DNA from: Chloroflexota bacterium
Lineage (GTDB): Bacteria; Chloroflexota; Anaerolineae; Aggregatilineales; J027
NCBI GenBank assembly: GCA_013112715.1
Contig: JABFGB010000004.1
Span: forward strand, 205,731-269,730
Length of the DNA stretch: 64,000 nt
Direction: 5' to 3'
Position numbers and translations under genes: made by a program. This document shows positions 17,009 to 26,652 of the stretch, piece after piece. Numbering within the stretch: the stretch's first letter is position 1; each line of letters starts with the position of its first letter. The notes below the pieces were generated by a model, which was not told the DNA's origin, ran no database searches, and saw only the letters and a program-made list of their open reading frames with translations.

Positions 17009-18352
17009 TTAGTTGGTTGGAGAGAGTATTGCAAAACCGTGTTCGGCGGCATACTGCTCAAGATCATGCAGCGCCCGATTGACATAGGCCATCTTGCGCT
17101 TCTGTTTATCTTTAATGAGATCAGGAAATTTGGGCAGCAAATCAAAATTTGCCTTCATAGGTTGGAAATATTTAGGTTCGGCATGAGTAACATAATGGCA
17201 CAATGCGCCGATCATAGTGGTGTTGGGGAGCGTCCACAGCGCCTTGCCATTTAGCCAATTAGCGGCGTTTAAACCTGCCATTAGTCCGGTAGCGATATTG
17301 CCTGCATAGCCTTCTACACCTGTGATTTGCCCTGCAAAAAATAAATCCTCCCGTGTTCTAAATTGCAAAGTAGGATGTAGCAAACTAGGGGAGTTGATAA
17401 ATGTATTGCGGTGCATCTGACCGAGCCGTGAGAACTTGGCATTTTCCAAGCCGGGTATCATGCGGAAGACCCGTTCTTGTTCGGGCCATTTCAGATTGGT
17501 CTGGAATCCAACCAGATTATAAAGCGTGCCTGCCAGATTATCCTGACGAAGCTGGACAACCGCATAGGGGCGCTTGCCAGTGCGGGGGTCAAAGATTCCA
17601 ACCGGACGCATCGGGCCAAACGCGAGGGCTTTTTCACCCCGACTGGCGATTTGTTCGACAGGCAGACAGCCCTCAAAAAAATGAGGGTCTTCCTGTTCAA
17701 AGTCGCGCAATTGAATGCGCTCTGCCGAAAGCAGGGCCGCAACAAACGCCTCATATTCGTCTTTGTTCATCGGGCAGTTGATATAATCGCCCTCTTCGGT
17801 GTCACCCCGTCCCCACCGATTAGCCCGAAACGCGATGTCCATGTTGATTGAATCACCCGTAATCAGCGGGGTCAGTGCATCGTAAAAATAGAGATATTCT
17901 TCACCTGTCAGTCGTGCGATATCCGCAGCCAATGCCGGGGAGGTCAATGGCCCACTGGCGATGATGGTGGGTTCATTGGGGATTTGGGTGACTTCTTCGC
18001 GGATCAGGGTGATGCGTGGATGGGCTTGAATCGCGCCTTCGATCTCATCGGCAAATTTTTGACGATCCACCGCCAATGCCCCACCTGCTGGAACGGAGGC
18101 GGCTTCGGCAGCACGCATCAACAGCGAACCCAAACGGCGCAGTTCATTTTTTAGTAAACCAGAGGCGCGGTCAGGTAAATCCGACCCTAACGAGTTGCTG
18201 CACACCAATTCACCCAACCGATCTGTCATATGGGCCGGGGTGGTTTTCTTGGGGCGCATCTCATACAAAATCGTATCAATGCCTTGTTCGGCGGCCTGCC
18301 ATGCGGCTTCTGAACCCGCCAATCCGCCCCCAATGATGTGCAATACTGGCAT
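17009..18352 (-). CDS. trmFO: Methylenetetrahydrofolate-tRNA-(uracil-5-)-methyltransferase TrmFO
   Basis: A 447-residue FAD enzyme that makes ribothymidine at position 54 of tRNA using methylene-THF. The FAD Rossmann motif [12 protein letters not shown] is at the N-terminus, and the family signatures follow: [38 protein letters not shown] with the catalytic cysteine region, GPMRPVGI and the C-terminal [19 protein letters not shown]. Length is standard for the family. It leads an operon with the M28 peptidase and the aminotransferase and is divergent from the LCP gene. Confidence 0.95.
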   Translation of the reverse strand: MPVLHIIGGGLAGSEAAWQAAEQGIDTILYEMRPKKTTPAHMTDRLGELVCSNSLGSDLPDRASGLLKNELRRLGSLLMRAAEAASVPAGGALAVDRQKFADEIEGAIQAHPRITLIREEVTQIPNEPTIIASGPLTSPALAADIARLTGEEYLYFYDALTPLITGDSINMDIAFRANRWGRGDTEEGDYINCPMNKDEYEAFVAALLSAERIQLRDFEQEDPHFFEGCLPVEQIASRGEKALAFGPMRPVGIFDPRTGKRPYAVVQLRQDNLAGTLYNLVGFQTNLKWPEQERVFRMIPGLENAKFSRLGQMHRNTFINSPSLLHPTLQFRTREDLFFAGQITGVEGYAGNIATGLMAGLNAANWLNGKALWTLPNTTMIGALCHYVTHAEPKYFQPMKANFDLLPKFPDLIKDKQKRKMAYVNRALHDLEQYAAEHGFAILSPTN

Positions 18353-18474
18353 TCGACTATGTGACCTATACCTTATTCCAATGTTTAAGGTTATTTTACT
18401 GCGGTTGGCGCAGATTGCCTACGCCGTTATATGATTTGGGACAGTATCAGACATTTTTGGACACTTTGGGTTCT

Positions 18475-20109
18475 ATGGCATCCTCAAAAAAATCTTCACA
18501 ATCAGGTCTGGTTATCTTGATAAGTTTAGCCGTGGTCGGCCTTGTGGCGGGGCTATTTGCAGTGGCCTATGCGTGGCGGGTACGCGAACTGCGACAAACT
18601 GACAGCACCTCTACCGCTGATGCCATTAATCAAGGTCTAGCGCAATTGGATGCCACCCAAACCTCATTTGCGATTGCGGCGGCCTATACCAGCACGCCGA
18701 TTCCCTCTCATACCCCATTGCCACCAACACTGACTTTTACACCAAGTGCTACTGCTACTGTGACATTGACAGGTACACTGACGCCGACCCTGACCCCAAC
18801 ACCGACGGACACCCACACGCCGACTGCCACCTTTACCGAAACTCCTACACCAACCCACACGCCAACTGTAACTGAAACACCCTCCCCTACGTTGACGCCT
18901 TCTATCACACCAACGCTGATTCAACCTAGCCTTATCCCGACATCGGTTGAGGGGGTGATTCCAACGGGTGAAGATGATACCTTGACGGTTTTGCTGATAG
19001 GCAGCGATAAGCGCCCCAATGATCCCGCCTATCGCACGGATGTCTTGGTGATTGTGCTCGTCAATAAAACACGCGGCACAGTCAATATGTTGTCTTTACC
19101 CCGCGACCTTTATGTGTATATTCCTGAATATGGCTATGACCGCATCAATACGGCCTCACAGCATGGCGATTTGATGGATTATGACGGCGGTGGCACAGCC
19201 CTTTTGAAAGATACGATTGAATACAATTTGGGTATCACGGTTGACCGCTACGCCAAAGTCAATTTCAGTGGGTTTCAGAGTATCATTGATACACTGGATG
19301 GGGTAGATATTGTCGTAGACTGCCAATTGGAGGATTACCGCCTCAAAGCCGACGACCTCAACCCCAATTTACCCGCCAATTGGATTTTGGTCACATTGAC
19401 CCCCGGCTTGCATCATATGAATGGCTCAACCGCTCTGTGGTATGCCCGTTCGCGTGCCACCACCAGCGACTTTGATCGCAACCGCCGCCATCAATTGTTG
19501 CTGCGAGCAATGTGGCAGCAGTTCCAAACCCAAAATATGTGGGACACCATTCCCGATTTGTGGAATGAATTTCAGAATACAGTGGATACCGATCTGTCGC
19601 TGGACGAAATTTTGTCGCTGGTCTCCATCGGAGCGAACCTCAATCCTCGATTGATTGAAAGCCATTATATCAGCCATAACGCCGTGACCGATTTCACAAC
19701 CAATCAAGGCGCGATGGTCTTAAAAATGCGACCTGCTGCTATCCGCCAAATTGTCGAAGAATTTTTGACGCCCCCCACCGAAAATCGTCTGTTCCGCGAA
19801 AATCCTCGCATCGAGATTATGAACGCCAGTGGAGTTGAAGGCATGGATGTCGTGGCGCAGGAACGTTTGGCGTGGGAGGGGATCGTCGCCACCATCCATT
19901 CAGAGGCTGTTGAGGAAATCGCCGAGCAGAGTAAGATTTATGATTTTACGGGCGACACCAAAGGCAGTAGCGTAGACGTGTTGGTACGGGCGATGGGGCT
20001 GCAAAATTCGGATGTGATTGTTGAGCCAGACCCTGACCGCACCGTAGATTATCGGGTTGTTTTGGGGCAGGCCTATTATCCATGCACGGGATTGCCGCAG
20101 GTAGAATAG
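18475..20109 (+). CDS. LytR-CpsA-Psr (LCP) cell-wall glycopolymer ligase with Thr/Pro stalk
   Basis: From the preferred ATG at 18475 (MASSKKS) the protein has 544 residues: a cytoplasmic basic tip, one membrane segment ([19 protein letters not shown]), a long Thr/Pro-rich stalk, an LCP domain from about [19 protein letters not shown] through [11 protein letters not shown] and the arginine-containing [15 protein letters not shown], and a C-terminal LytR_C domain ([13 protein letters not shown]). LCP enzymes move glycopolymers from lipid carriers to peptidoglycan. A longer frame opens with GTG at 18361, only 9 bases from divergent trmFO, but lacks support; a weak promoter-like TATGAT is at 18430-18435. 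The gene converges on the DUF5615 gene with 7 bases between. Confidence 0.88.
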   Translation: MASSKKSSQSGLVILISLAVVGLVAGLFAVAYAWRVRELRQTDSTSTADAINQGLAQLDATQTSFAIAAAYTSTPIPSHTPLPPTLTFTPSATATVTLTGTLTPTLTPTPTDTHTPTATFTETPTPTHTPTVTETPSPTLTPSITPTLIQPSLIPTSVEGVIPTGEDDTLTVLLIGSDKRPNDPAYRTDVLVIVLVNKTRGTVNMLSLPRDLYVYIPEYGYDRINTASQHGDLMDYDGGGTALLKDTIEYNLGITVDRYAKVNFSGFQSIIDTLDGVDIVVDCQLEDYRLKADDLNPNLPANWILVTLTPGLHHMNGSTALWYARSRATTSDFDRNRRHQLLLRAMWQQFQTQNMWDTIPDLWNEFQNTVDTDLSLDEILSLVSIGANLNPRLIESHYISHNAVTDFTTNQGAMVLKMRPAAIRQIVEEFLTPPTENRLFRENPRIEIMNASGVEGMDVVAQERLAWEGIVATIHSEAVEEIAEQSKIYDFTGDTKGSSVDVLVRAMGLQNSDVIVEPDPDRTVDYRVVLGQAYYPCTGLPQVE

Positions 20110-20116
20110 AGACTTA

Positions 20117-20491
20117 CTAATCTTCGGGTTCGGAAACTGAGCGGCGAATTCGATAGCGATTCGGTTTTACAACAACCAATACTCCACGTAATTCGTCTCG
20201 ATACAGATCAGCAAGTGCTTGCTTAAGAGTTTCATTGAGCGCTTTTTCATCGGCTAGACGGTAGCGGAGGATAATTATTCCAGCATAATTTTGGGGTGGG
20301 TAGTTCAGAATATTCGAAAAATCGGTGTCTACCGTCAGCAGAACCGCATCAAGCGAAGTGGCAAGTGCCAAAACATCAGGGTCGTCGGAATCCGGTTTGA
20401 TATGCTCTCGTAGTAAATAAACTTGATATCCCCATCCCACCATCAATTTAGCATATAAATCAGGCACACAATGATCAAGTAGGATGCTCAT
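20117..20491 (-). CDS. PIN-like DUF5615 protein, probable toxin of a toxin-antitoxin pair
   Basis: A 124-residue protein with the DUF5615 PIN-like pattern: ILLDHCVPDLYAKLMVGWG at the start with the first acidic residue (Asp6), DDPDVLALATSLDAVLLTVDTDFSN carrying the central acidic cluster, and IIILRYR later. PIN-fold toxins are Mg-dependent ribonucleases. Its ATG overlaps the stop of the DUF433 gene (20488-20491), the usual arrangement for this pair. Whether it is toxic is an inference. Confidence 0.82.
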   Translation of the reverse strand: MSILLDHCVPDLYAKLMVGWGYQVYLLREHIKPDSDDPDVLALATSLDAVLLTVDTDFSNILNYPPQNYAGIIILRYRLADEKALNETLKQALADLYRDELRGVLVVVKPNRYRIRRSVSEPED

Positions 20492-20736
20492 GCGACAGGA
20501 ATTATATCCTCATCTCGTACTACTTGACTTGCATATTCGAGACAAGCGCGGATATCTTCCGTTGTAATGTCTGGATAATAGTTTGTGATGATTTCGTCAA
20601 ACGATTTGCCTCCCGCCAACAAATCAAGGATTAGATAAACCATAATCCGAGTGCCAGCAATCCGAGGTTTGCCATGACAAACTGTGCGCGAAACCACAAT
20701 ACGCGGGTTGAGATAGATTTCTTCGTTGGTAGCCAT
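20488..20736 (-). CDS. DUF433 antitoxin-like protein
   Basis: An 82-residue protein with the DUF433 signature: IVVSRTVCHGKPRIAGTRI, then VYLILDLLAGGKSFDEII and YPDITTEDIRACLEYA. The domain is a winged-helix-type DNA-binding fold also found as the VapB-like partner of DUF5615 proteins. It is translated first in the pair and so probably autoregulates it. Confidence 0.85.
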   Translation of the reverse strand: MATNEEIYLNPRIVVSRTVCHGKPRIAGTRIMVYLILDLLAGGKSFDEIITNYYPDITTEDIRACLEYASQVVRDEDIIPVA

Positions 20737-20779
20737 TCAAAATTCCCTTCTCTCTATCGCTTCCATTCTAAGGCAGACT

Positions 20780-22045
20780 TTATGTCCCGGCGAGTTCTTC
20801 CGAAAATTGCAGATACTTCTTGATTTTATCTAACCCCTCGGCGTTGGATGGGGCAAGATCAACCGCTTGGCGATAGGCTTGGGCGGCTTTGTGATAATGC
20901 TCTAGCGCGAAATGGGCATTCCCCAAGACATTAAACACCCGATAGTCGCCAATCCATTGCATATCCGATTCGGCGGTTTCCAAGAGTTTATCTATTGAAG
21001 CGATCACTTTTTCATATTGGCGCATCCGATAATGACAGCGGGCGATTTGATAATGCACATTAACCGCCAGTGGATGCAGAGGATTAAAAACCAGACACGT
21101 TTGATAGGCTTCGACGGCCTGCTCCGATTTCTCTAATTTGAAATAGAGATCACCCATCGTTTCGTAGACGCGGCTCCATGTCACATCCACCCCCAATGGG
21201 CGTTTGCTGGTTTGCAAAAATTCTAAGAGATGCTCAAGCGCCTCATTTTCCCGGCGGGGGATCAGTGCCAAAATTTCACCAACAGCAAGATGGGCTTCGG
21301 TCAAAGCTTCACGGTAATTGGGCGCACCTGTATCTAAAGCATTGAGGGCTTTGGAGGCCGCTGTCAATGCCGCTTCATAATCCCCTAGTTCACGTAATAC
21401 ACGACTGCGTAGGATATGCACCTGTACCAGCCACGCAGCATTTTCGCCTGTTGGATAAACATCAATAGCTCGATCTAAATAATCAAGGGCTTGGGTCACT
21501 TGGCGCTGCTCGTACATTGCAATAAAGCCGAGCCGTTCGTAACAATAGGCGTGCAGGGCATAGGGGCGGCGTTCGCGGCGTAGGCTCTCTTCAAAATCGG
21601 CAATCGCTTCATCTACGCGGTTTTCGCTTAAATAAATCCGTCCACGTTGATAAAATACCCACCCACGCTGCTTAAAATGCGGGTGGCGGGTCAATATCTC
21701 GTTGTAATATTCGAGTGCTCGGTCAGTATCGCTGCGAACGGCAAAACCCAACTCCGCCAGCATGAACCGCGCTAAGTGAATATCCCCCAGTGTCATTTTG
21801 ACTTCGGGCATCTCTCCCAATGACGGCGCGAGGGCGATCACTTCTTGGCTGTCCTCAAGGGCTTCGTCAGGGCGTCCATTGAGCAATCGTACCCGTGCGC
21901 GACGCAGTAACAATTGGGCACGTAAATCAGTCTGGGTATCAGAACGCAGCAGTCGTGCAATATGTAGCTCGGCCTTACGTAGGTCATTGGCTTCAAGTGC
22001 CTGATCAATCACTTCAAGTTGCGGAAATGAGGCTGTATTGAGCAT
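20780..22045 (-). CDS. Tetratricopeptide-repeat protein
   Basis: A 421-residue all-helical protein built from about ten TPR-like units; examples are AIADFEESLRRERRPYALHA, AVEAYQTCLVFNPLHPLAV and AAQAYRQAVDLAPSNAEGL near the C-terminus. No enzymatic domain or signal peptide is seen, so it is a cytoplasmic scaffold. The start at 22045 (MLNTASF) is preferred, because the longer frame to 22255 would run across the start of the divergent kinase gene and encodes low-quality sequence. No strong ribosome-binding site is visible. Confidence 0.85.
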   Translation of the reverse strand: MLNTASFPQLEVIDQALEANDLRKAELHIARLLRSDTQTDLRAQLLLRRARVRLLNGRPDEALEDSQEVIALAPSLGEMPEVKMTLGDIHLARFMLAELGFAVRSDTDRALEYYNEILTRHPHFKQRGWVFYQRGRIYLSENRVDEAIADFEESLRRERRPYALHAYCYERLGFIAMYEQRQVTQALDYLDRAIDVYPTGENAAWLVQVHILRSRVLRELGDYEAALTAASKALNALDTGAPNYREALTEAHLAVGEILALIPRRENEALEHLLEFLQTSKRPLGVDVTWSRVYETMGDLYFKLEKSEQAVEAYQTCLVFNPLHPLAVNVHYQIARCHYRMRQYEKVIASIDKLLETAESDMQWIGDYRVFNVLGNAHFALEHYHKAAQAYRQAVDLAPSNAEGLDKIKKYLQFSEELAGT

Positions 22046-22237
22046 ACTTACATCGGTTTCAGAACTCAAACCTGCCGGGCTGGGAAAGCAGTACGGATTG
22101 GAATAATCTGACAGCCTATACGATACTAAAGTTTGGCGTGTTGTGGAATGGTTGTTAAATTTTGACGTAAATCTTGCATTGATGCACAATTGCCATTGTA
22201 AGTATAACATTCCTTTGGTGGGAAGGTGGTGACAGCC

Positions 22238-23173
22238 ATGCAAGACGAGGGTCATGTGCTGGTAATCGGTGCAGCCGGGTTCGACATCAAAGGCTATTCG
22301 TATGCCCCGCCGCAGGCTGGGACTTCGAACCCCGGACGGGTGAGCAGTAGCTTTGGTGGTGTCGGACGGAATATCGCGGAAAATTTGGCCCGCCTTGAAG
22401 TCGAGGTCATTTTGCTTTCAGTGGTTGGGGATGACTCGCAAGGCGATTTGATTATGGCCCATGCCGCTGCTGCCGGGGTGGATGTCACCCATGTTCTGCA
22501 AATTTCGGATGGACGCTCTGGTAGTTATATCGCCATCATGGACGACAGAGGAGATTTGTCAGTAGCAGTTAGCGATTACGACATTATGCAGCGCCTTGAC
22601 CCTGAATATATTCAGCAAAAAGCCGCCTTGTTTGCGGACGCGAGTATGGTGGTTACGGATCTAAACATCAGCGCGGAGGCTGTCGCCAAAATTGTGGAAC
22701 TGTGTGATGCACATGATGTGCCGCTGGTAGTAGACCCGACTTCGCCTGCACGAGCTGGCAAAATCCGCCCATTTTTGGATAAGGTCTATCTGATTACACC
22801 CAATGGGGCTGAGACCGTGCCCCTTTGCGACATCCCTGACCCGTCGCAAGATATTGCCCTTTCGGTACAAGCGGCAAAACGGATTGTCAGCAGTGGGCCT
22901 GAAATTGTCATTGTCACGTTGGGCGAAAATGGGGTAGCCTATGCGAACCCCAACGAAGCGGGACATATTCCGGCACGCAAGTCTGAAGTGGTAGATTCTA
23001 CAGGTGCGGGAGATGCGTTGACGGCAGGGGTGATTTTTGGACTTGCCAACGAACTCAGTTTGGATGAAGCCATGCGTTTAGGAGTGACAGCGGCTTCCTT
23101 GACCCTCCGCAGCAGGGAGTCGGTAGTACCAGAACTGACACCCGATTTGCTTTATGAGCATTTGATTGTCTAA
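22238..23173 (+). CDS. PfkB-family carbohydrate/nucleoside kinase (pseudouridine-kinase-like)
   Basis: A 311-residue ribokinase-superfamily enzyme: VLVIGAAGFDIKG at the front, the glycine-rich SSFGGVGRNIAENLARLE (sugar-binding segment), a central strand VVTDLNIS, then the phosphate-binding VDSTGAGDALTAGV with the catalytic Asp. The GGVGRNIAENLARL form is common in pseudouridine kinases, but adenosine and sugar kinases share the rest. ATG at 22238 is used; two GTG codons at 22226 and 22229 are alternatives. It opens a ten-gene plus-strand run and is divergent from the TPR gene. Confidence 0.82.
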   Translation: MQDEGHVLVIGAAGFDIKGYSYAPPQAGTSNPGRVSSSFGGVGRNIAENLARLEVEVILLSVVGDDSQGDLIMAHAAAAGVDVTHVLQISDGRSGSYIAIMDDRGDLSVAVSDYDIMQRLDPEYIQQKAALFADASMVVTDLNISAEAVAKIVELCDAHDVPLVVDPTSPARAGKIRPFLDKVYLITPNGAETVPLCDIPDPSQDIALSVQAAKRIVSSGPEIVIVTLGENGVAYANPNEAGHIPARKSEVVDSTGAGDALTAGVIFGLANELSLDEAMRLGVTAASLTLRSRESVVPELTPDLLYEHLIV

Positions 23174-23194
23174 AGTGAAACTTATTAAGCAACT

Positions 23195-23905
23195 ATGACG
23201 CAATCATCGAATAACGACAAAATAACAGCCGTTCGTCGCGCTCATTATCGCCGCATAGCTGATCAATTGGAGACGTTGTATGGCTATCCTGAATGGCGTC
23301 CTGCCTTGCCACCACTGGATGAACTGGTTAGCACAATTCTGAGTCAAAATACCTCGGATACCAATCGTGACAAGGCATTTTTTGCTCTCAAAGCCAAATT
23401 CCTCGATTGGGAAAGTGTACGGGATGCCCCGGTTGAATTAATTGAAAGCATCATTCGACCTGCGGGATTGTCCAAACAAAAAGCTCCGCGCATCCAAGCA
23501 GCATTACACTATATCACTGAAAAACGGGGCACGCTGTCTTTGGATTTTTTGAAAGATTTGTCGGTGGCGGAGGCTAAGGCGTGGTTGACCTCTATGAATG
23601 GTATTGGCCCCAAAACCACTGCGATTATTTTGCTCTTTGCCTTCAACATCCCGGCCTTTCCGGTAGATACCCATGTGCATCGTGTAACCGGACGGTTGGG
23701 GTTGATTGATGAAAAAACCAGTGCTGACCGTGCCCATGATGAACTAGAGGCCATTATTCCCGCCGATGAATTTTATCCGGCCCATCTTAATATTATTCGG
23801 CACGGGCGCGAGGTTTGTAAGGCACGTAAGCCTCTATGCGAACGCTGCCCCTTAACTTCCGATTGTCGCTATTATCAGCAGGTGGTGGAGAAACCACATG
23901 GATAA
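23195..23905 (+). CDS. Endonuclease III-type DNA glycosylase/AP lyase
   Basis: A 236-residue HhH-GPD glycosylase: ELVSTILSQNTSDTNRDKAF, the helix-hairpin-helix GIGPKTTAIILLF with the lysine nucleophile, and FPVDTHVHRVTGRLGL with the catalytic Asp. The C-terminus holds four cysteines (CKARKPLCERCPLTSDC) spaced for a [4Fe-4S] cluster. It removes oxidised pyrimidines or related lesions. It follows the kinase by 21 bases and overlaps the sensor kinase by 8 bases. Confidence 0.9.
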   Translation: MTQSSNNDKITAVRRAHYRRIADQLETLYGYPEWRPALPPLDELVSTILSQNTSDTNRDKAFFALKAKFLDWESVRDAPVELIESIIRPAGLSKQKAPRIQAALHYITEKRGTLSLDFLKDLSVAEAKAWLTSMNGIGPKTTAIILLFAFNIPAFPVDTHVHRVTGRLGLIDEKTSADRAHDELEAIIPADEFYPAHLNIIRHGREVCKARKPLCERCPLTSDCRYYQQVVEKPHG

Positions 23906-25793
23906 TCAAGAAAACCCGACCAATGGCTTGGCTGGTAAAGAGTTGGAGGCCGCGCTTGCTACAGCACGCCAAAATATAACTTTGCTGCGAAGCCAGCTTC
24001 GGACGGGCAAAATTAATGCCCAATATTTTGACCAGCGGCTTGGCTCACTGGAAGAATTGCTCGACCAAGTGCAAGCCGAACGCAAAAACACCATTCAACA
24101 AAAGCGAGTGGCGGCCCTCTATGAAGTCGGCAAGGTCATTGGCTCGTCGTTGAATTTACAGACGGTACTTGACCAAGTGATGGACGCCATTATCCAGCTT
24201 TCAGGGGCCGAGCGTGGTTTTTTGATGCTCCTCGATGATGATGGTAATCTGGCGGTGCGCGTTGCTCGCAATTTTGACCAAGAGACCTTGCAAAGTGATG
24301 AAATCGCCTTTAGCCGTACCATCACGCGCCAAGTCTTTGAAACTGGTGAACCCGTCGTCACCACCAATGCTCAAGAAGACCCCCGGTACGCCGGGCAGGT
24401 CAGCATCATGATTCATGGGATGCGGAGCATTATGGCGACGCCCCTGCGGGCACGTGGCAAAAATACAGGGGTGGTCTATGTGGATAATCGTATCAAGACA
24501 GGTCTGTTCTCCGACGAAGACCTAGAAGTTTTGGCGGCATTTGCGGCCCAAGCAGCCGTCGCCCTTGATAATGCTCGTCTCTACAGCGAAACAGACGCCG
24601 AATTACAGGCCCGCCTTGAAGAACTACGCATTTTGCAATGGATTGACCGCCAGCTAAACGAAAAACTCGACTTGCAGGCTGCCATGAAACTGACCCTCGA
24701 ATGGTCGTCGCGCCTGTGTGATGCCCAAAGCGCGAGTATGGGCTTTTTGGATCGGGAGGCCGGGGTGATTAGCCTCGTGGCAAATTATGGCGAGGAGAAT
24801 GAATTTTCGCAGACACCCCAACTGCCCTTGACGCATCCCCTCATTGCACAGGTACTCGAAATGGAATCGGCGGCATTGCAATTATCGCCGACTGGTGCAT
24901 CCCCCCATACGACCTTATGTGTGCCGGTGCGCCGCGAAAATAATATCATCGGAGTGGTGTTGTTTTCGGCTAATCGAGCCGACGCCTTTGACGTGGACGC
25001 ACAAGAATTGGTTTCGCGCATGGCTGACCGTGCCGCGATTGCCATTGAAAACGCCCGTTTGTATGATGCCGTCAAAGCTGCTGACAAAACAAAGTCGGAA
25101 TTTGTCGGTTTTGTGGCTCACGAACTAAAAGTCCCGATGACCAGCATCAGCGGTTATGCCTCACTGTTGGGGATTGTCGGTCAACTCAGCGAAAAGCAGC
25201 AGGAATTCGTCAAAACTATCCAGAACAACGTGCAGCGGATGCGAATGCTGGTAGATGATCTCAATGACATTACCCGCATTGAAACAGGCCAACTTCGTAT
25301 GGCAATTGAACCCGTAAAATTATCAGAAGTGGTTGAACAGGTCAAAACGGATGTGATGGCCCAGATTACCGAACGTAATCACACCTTTGTTGAGGAAATT
25401 GAGGTGAATCTGCCTCTTATCAGTGCGGATTCCAGCCGTGTTCTGCAAATTTTGCTCAACCTTTTAAGCAATGCCTATAAATACACTCCCAATGGCGGCA
25501 AAATTACCCTATCGGCCAAACGCGATGGTGAGAAAGTCAGCGTCAGTGTGAAGGATACCGGGGTGGGTATAGCCCCCGAAGATTTACAAAAACTCGGCAC
25601 AAAGTTTTTCCGCACGTCGAATACATTGGAGCAGCCGGGTTGGGGGCTTGGATTTGCCATCACCCGCAATTTGATTGATTTAATGAAGGGCGAACTTACC
25701 ATCGAAAGTGAGGTGGGAGTTGGCAGCACCTTCACTTTTACACTACCTGTCGCGGAAGAAACACAAGCGGCGACTTCTGAGAAAGCCAGTTAA
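23898..25793 (+). CDS. GAF-GAF sensor histidine kinase
   Basis: A 631-residue soluble kinase: an N-terminal coiled coil (about 10-65), GAF domain 1 (about 70-215), GAF domain 2 (about 235-390), then HisKA with phospho-acceptor His408 (FVAHELKVPMTS) and a HATPase domain with NLLSNAYKYTPNG (N box), VKDTGVGI (G1), and GWGLGFAITRNLI (G2). There are no membrane segments, so the signal is cytoplasmic. The H box reads ELKVPM rather than the usual ELRTPL. No response regulator gene is nearby. It overlaps the endonuclease III gene by 8 bases. Confidence 0.9.
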   Translation: MDNQENPTNGLAGKELEAALATARQNITLLRSQLRTGKINAQYFDQRLGSLEELLDQVQAERKNTIQQKRVAALYEVGKVIGSSLNLQTVLDQVMDAIIQLSGAERGFLMLLDDDGNLAVRVARNFDQETLQSDEIAFSRTITRQVFETGEPVVTTNAQEDPRYAGQVSIMIHGMRSIMATPLRARGKNTGVVYVDNRIKTGLFSDEDLEVLAAFAAQAAVALDNARLYSETDAELQARLEELRILQWIDRQLNEKLDLQAAMKLTLEWSSRLCDAQSASMGFLDREAGVISLVANYGEENEFSQTPQLPLTHPLIAQVLEMESAALQLSPTGASPHTTLCVPVRRENNIIGVVLFSANRADAFDVDAQELVSRMADRAAIAIENARLYDAVKAADKTKSEFVGFVAHELKVPMTSISGYASLLGIVGQLSEKQQEFVKTIQNNVQRMRMLVDDLNDITRIETGQLRMAIEPVKLSEVVEQVKTDVMAQITERNHTFVEEIEVNLPLISADSSRVLQILLNLLSNAYKYTPNGGKITLSAKRDGEKVSVSVKDTGVGIAPEDLQKLGTKFFRTSNTLEQPGWGLGFAITRNLIDLMKGELTIESEVGVGSTFTFTLPVAEETQAATSEKAS

Positions 25794-25800
25794 AACGATT

Positions 25801-26634
25801 ATGACTCATCTCATCCTTTCCCCCCATGCCGATGACGCCGTATTAAGCTGCGGCGGCTTGATGTATACCCTAAAACAAGAGGATGAAGCAGTTGAAGTCT
25901 TGACCTTGACCGTCGCAGATGTTCCTTATCCACCTCCTAATAGTCCGGTGGTGTTAGACCTGCATCCACGTTGGGGTTTGGGTGATAATCCCTATATCGT
26001 GCGTCGGGCTGAAGATCAAGCCGCCGTCGAACGCTTGGGGGCAAAAATTGTTTTTGGCGATTGGCTGGACGCGATTTATCGGCTGGATGCCAATGGGCAA
26101 GCCTATTATCCAAGCTATGATTCATTGTTTGCCGAAATTCACCCCGACGACCCAGTACTCAAGTTGGTGCTGGATTATCATCAAAGGGCCGATCTCAAGG
26201 CTTTGTATATTCCCCTAGCGGCAGGCAATCATGTGGATCATCAACTGGTACGGAATTTAGCCATACGCGGCTTGCAAGGGACGCCCCCGCATTTCGAGGT
26301 CTATTTCTATGAAGAATATCCCTATGCCGCCGAAACCAATGAAGTGCTGCATTTCCATTCCGGCGACAAACCGCGTTTGTATGGCAGCACTGCCGTTCAA
26401 ACCGCTCTTAAGACCCTACCCAGCCCTGCCTCACCCACTGTGCGAGCTTTTGATGAAGCGGCACTCAAGGCAAAAATAGAAGCAGTGGCCTGTTATGCCT
26501 CGCAGATTAGTAGTTTTTGGAATAGCACCAGTGAAATGGGCCAAAATGTGCGCGAATATGCCCGCTTTGTGGGTGGTAGTGCGGGTATCGAATTTGGCGA
26601 GCGCCTTTGGGCTTTAAATACGAATAGCCAATAG
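25801..26634 (+). CDS. PIG-L family (LmbE-like) deacetylase
   Basis: A 277-residue enzyme with the PIG-L zinc motif in the form SPHADDAVLSCGG at the N-terminus (usually HPDDE..), and a late NHVDHQLVRNLAIRG with the third zinc-binding histidine. The family removes acetyl groups from N-acetylglucosamine-type sugars. The Pro-to-Ala change in the PDD motif is common in the bacterial branch. The start at 25801, 8 bases after the kinase stop, fits the family start MTHLILSPHADD; the longer frame lies inside the kinase gene. It sits between the two sensor kinases. Confidence 0.85.
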   Translation: MTHLILSPHADDAVLSCGGLMYTLKQEDEAVEVLTLTVADVPYPPPNSPVVLDLHPRWGLGDNPYIVRRAEDQAAVERLGAKIVFGDWLDAIYRLDANGQAYYPSYDSLFAEIHPDDPVLKLVLDYHQRADLKALYIPLAAGNHVDHQLVRNLAIRGLQGTPPHFEVYFYEEYPYAAETNEVLHFHSGDKPRLYGSTAVQTALKTLPSPASPTVRAFDEAALKAKIEAVACYASQISSFWNSTSEMGQNVREYARFVGGSAGIEFGERLWALNTNSQ

Positions 26635-26652
26635 ACAGGGAGAATCTAACCA

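Noticed and set aside
18708..18908. A Val/Gly-rich minus-strand reading frame
   Set aside because: It is the antisense of the Thr/Pro-rich stalk of the LCP protein; the low complexity keeps several frames open.
22046..22255. N-terminal extension of the TPR protein
   Set aside because: It would cross the start of the divergent PfkB gene, and its sequence does not resemble TPR or a signal peptide.
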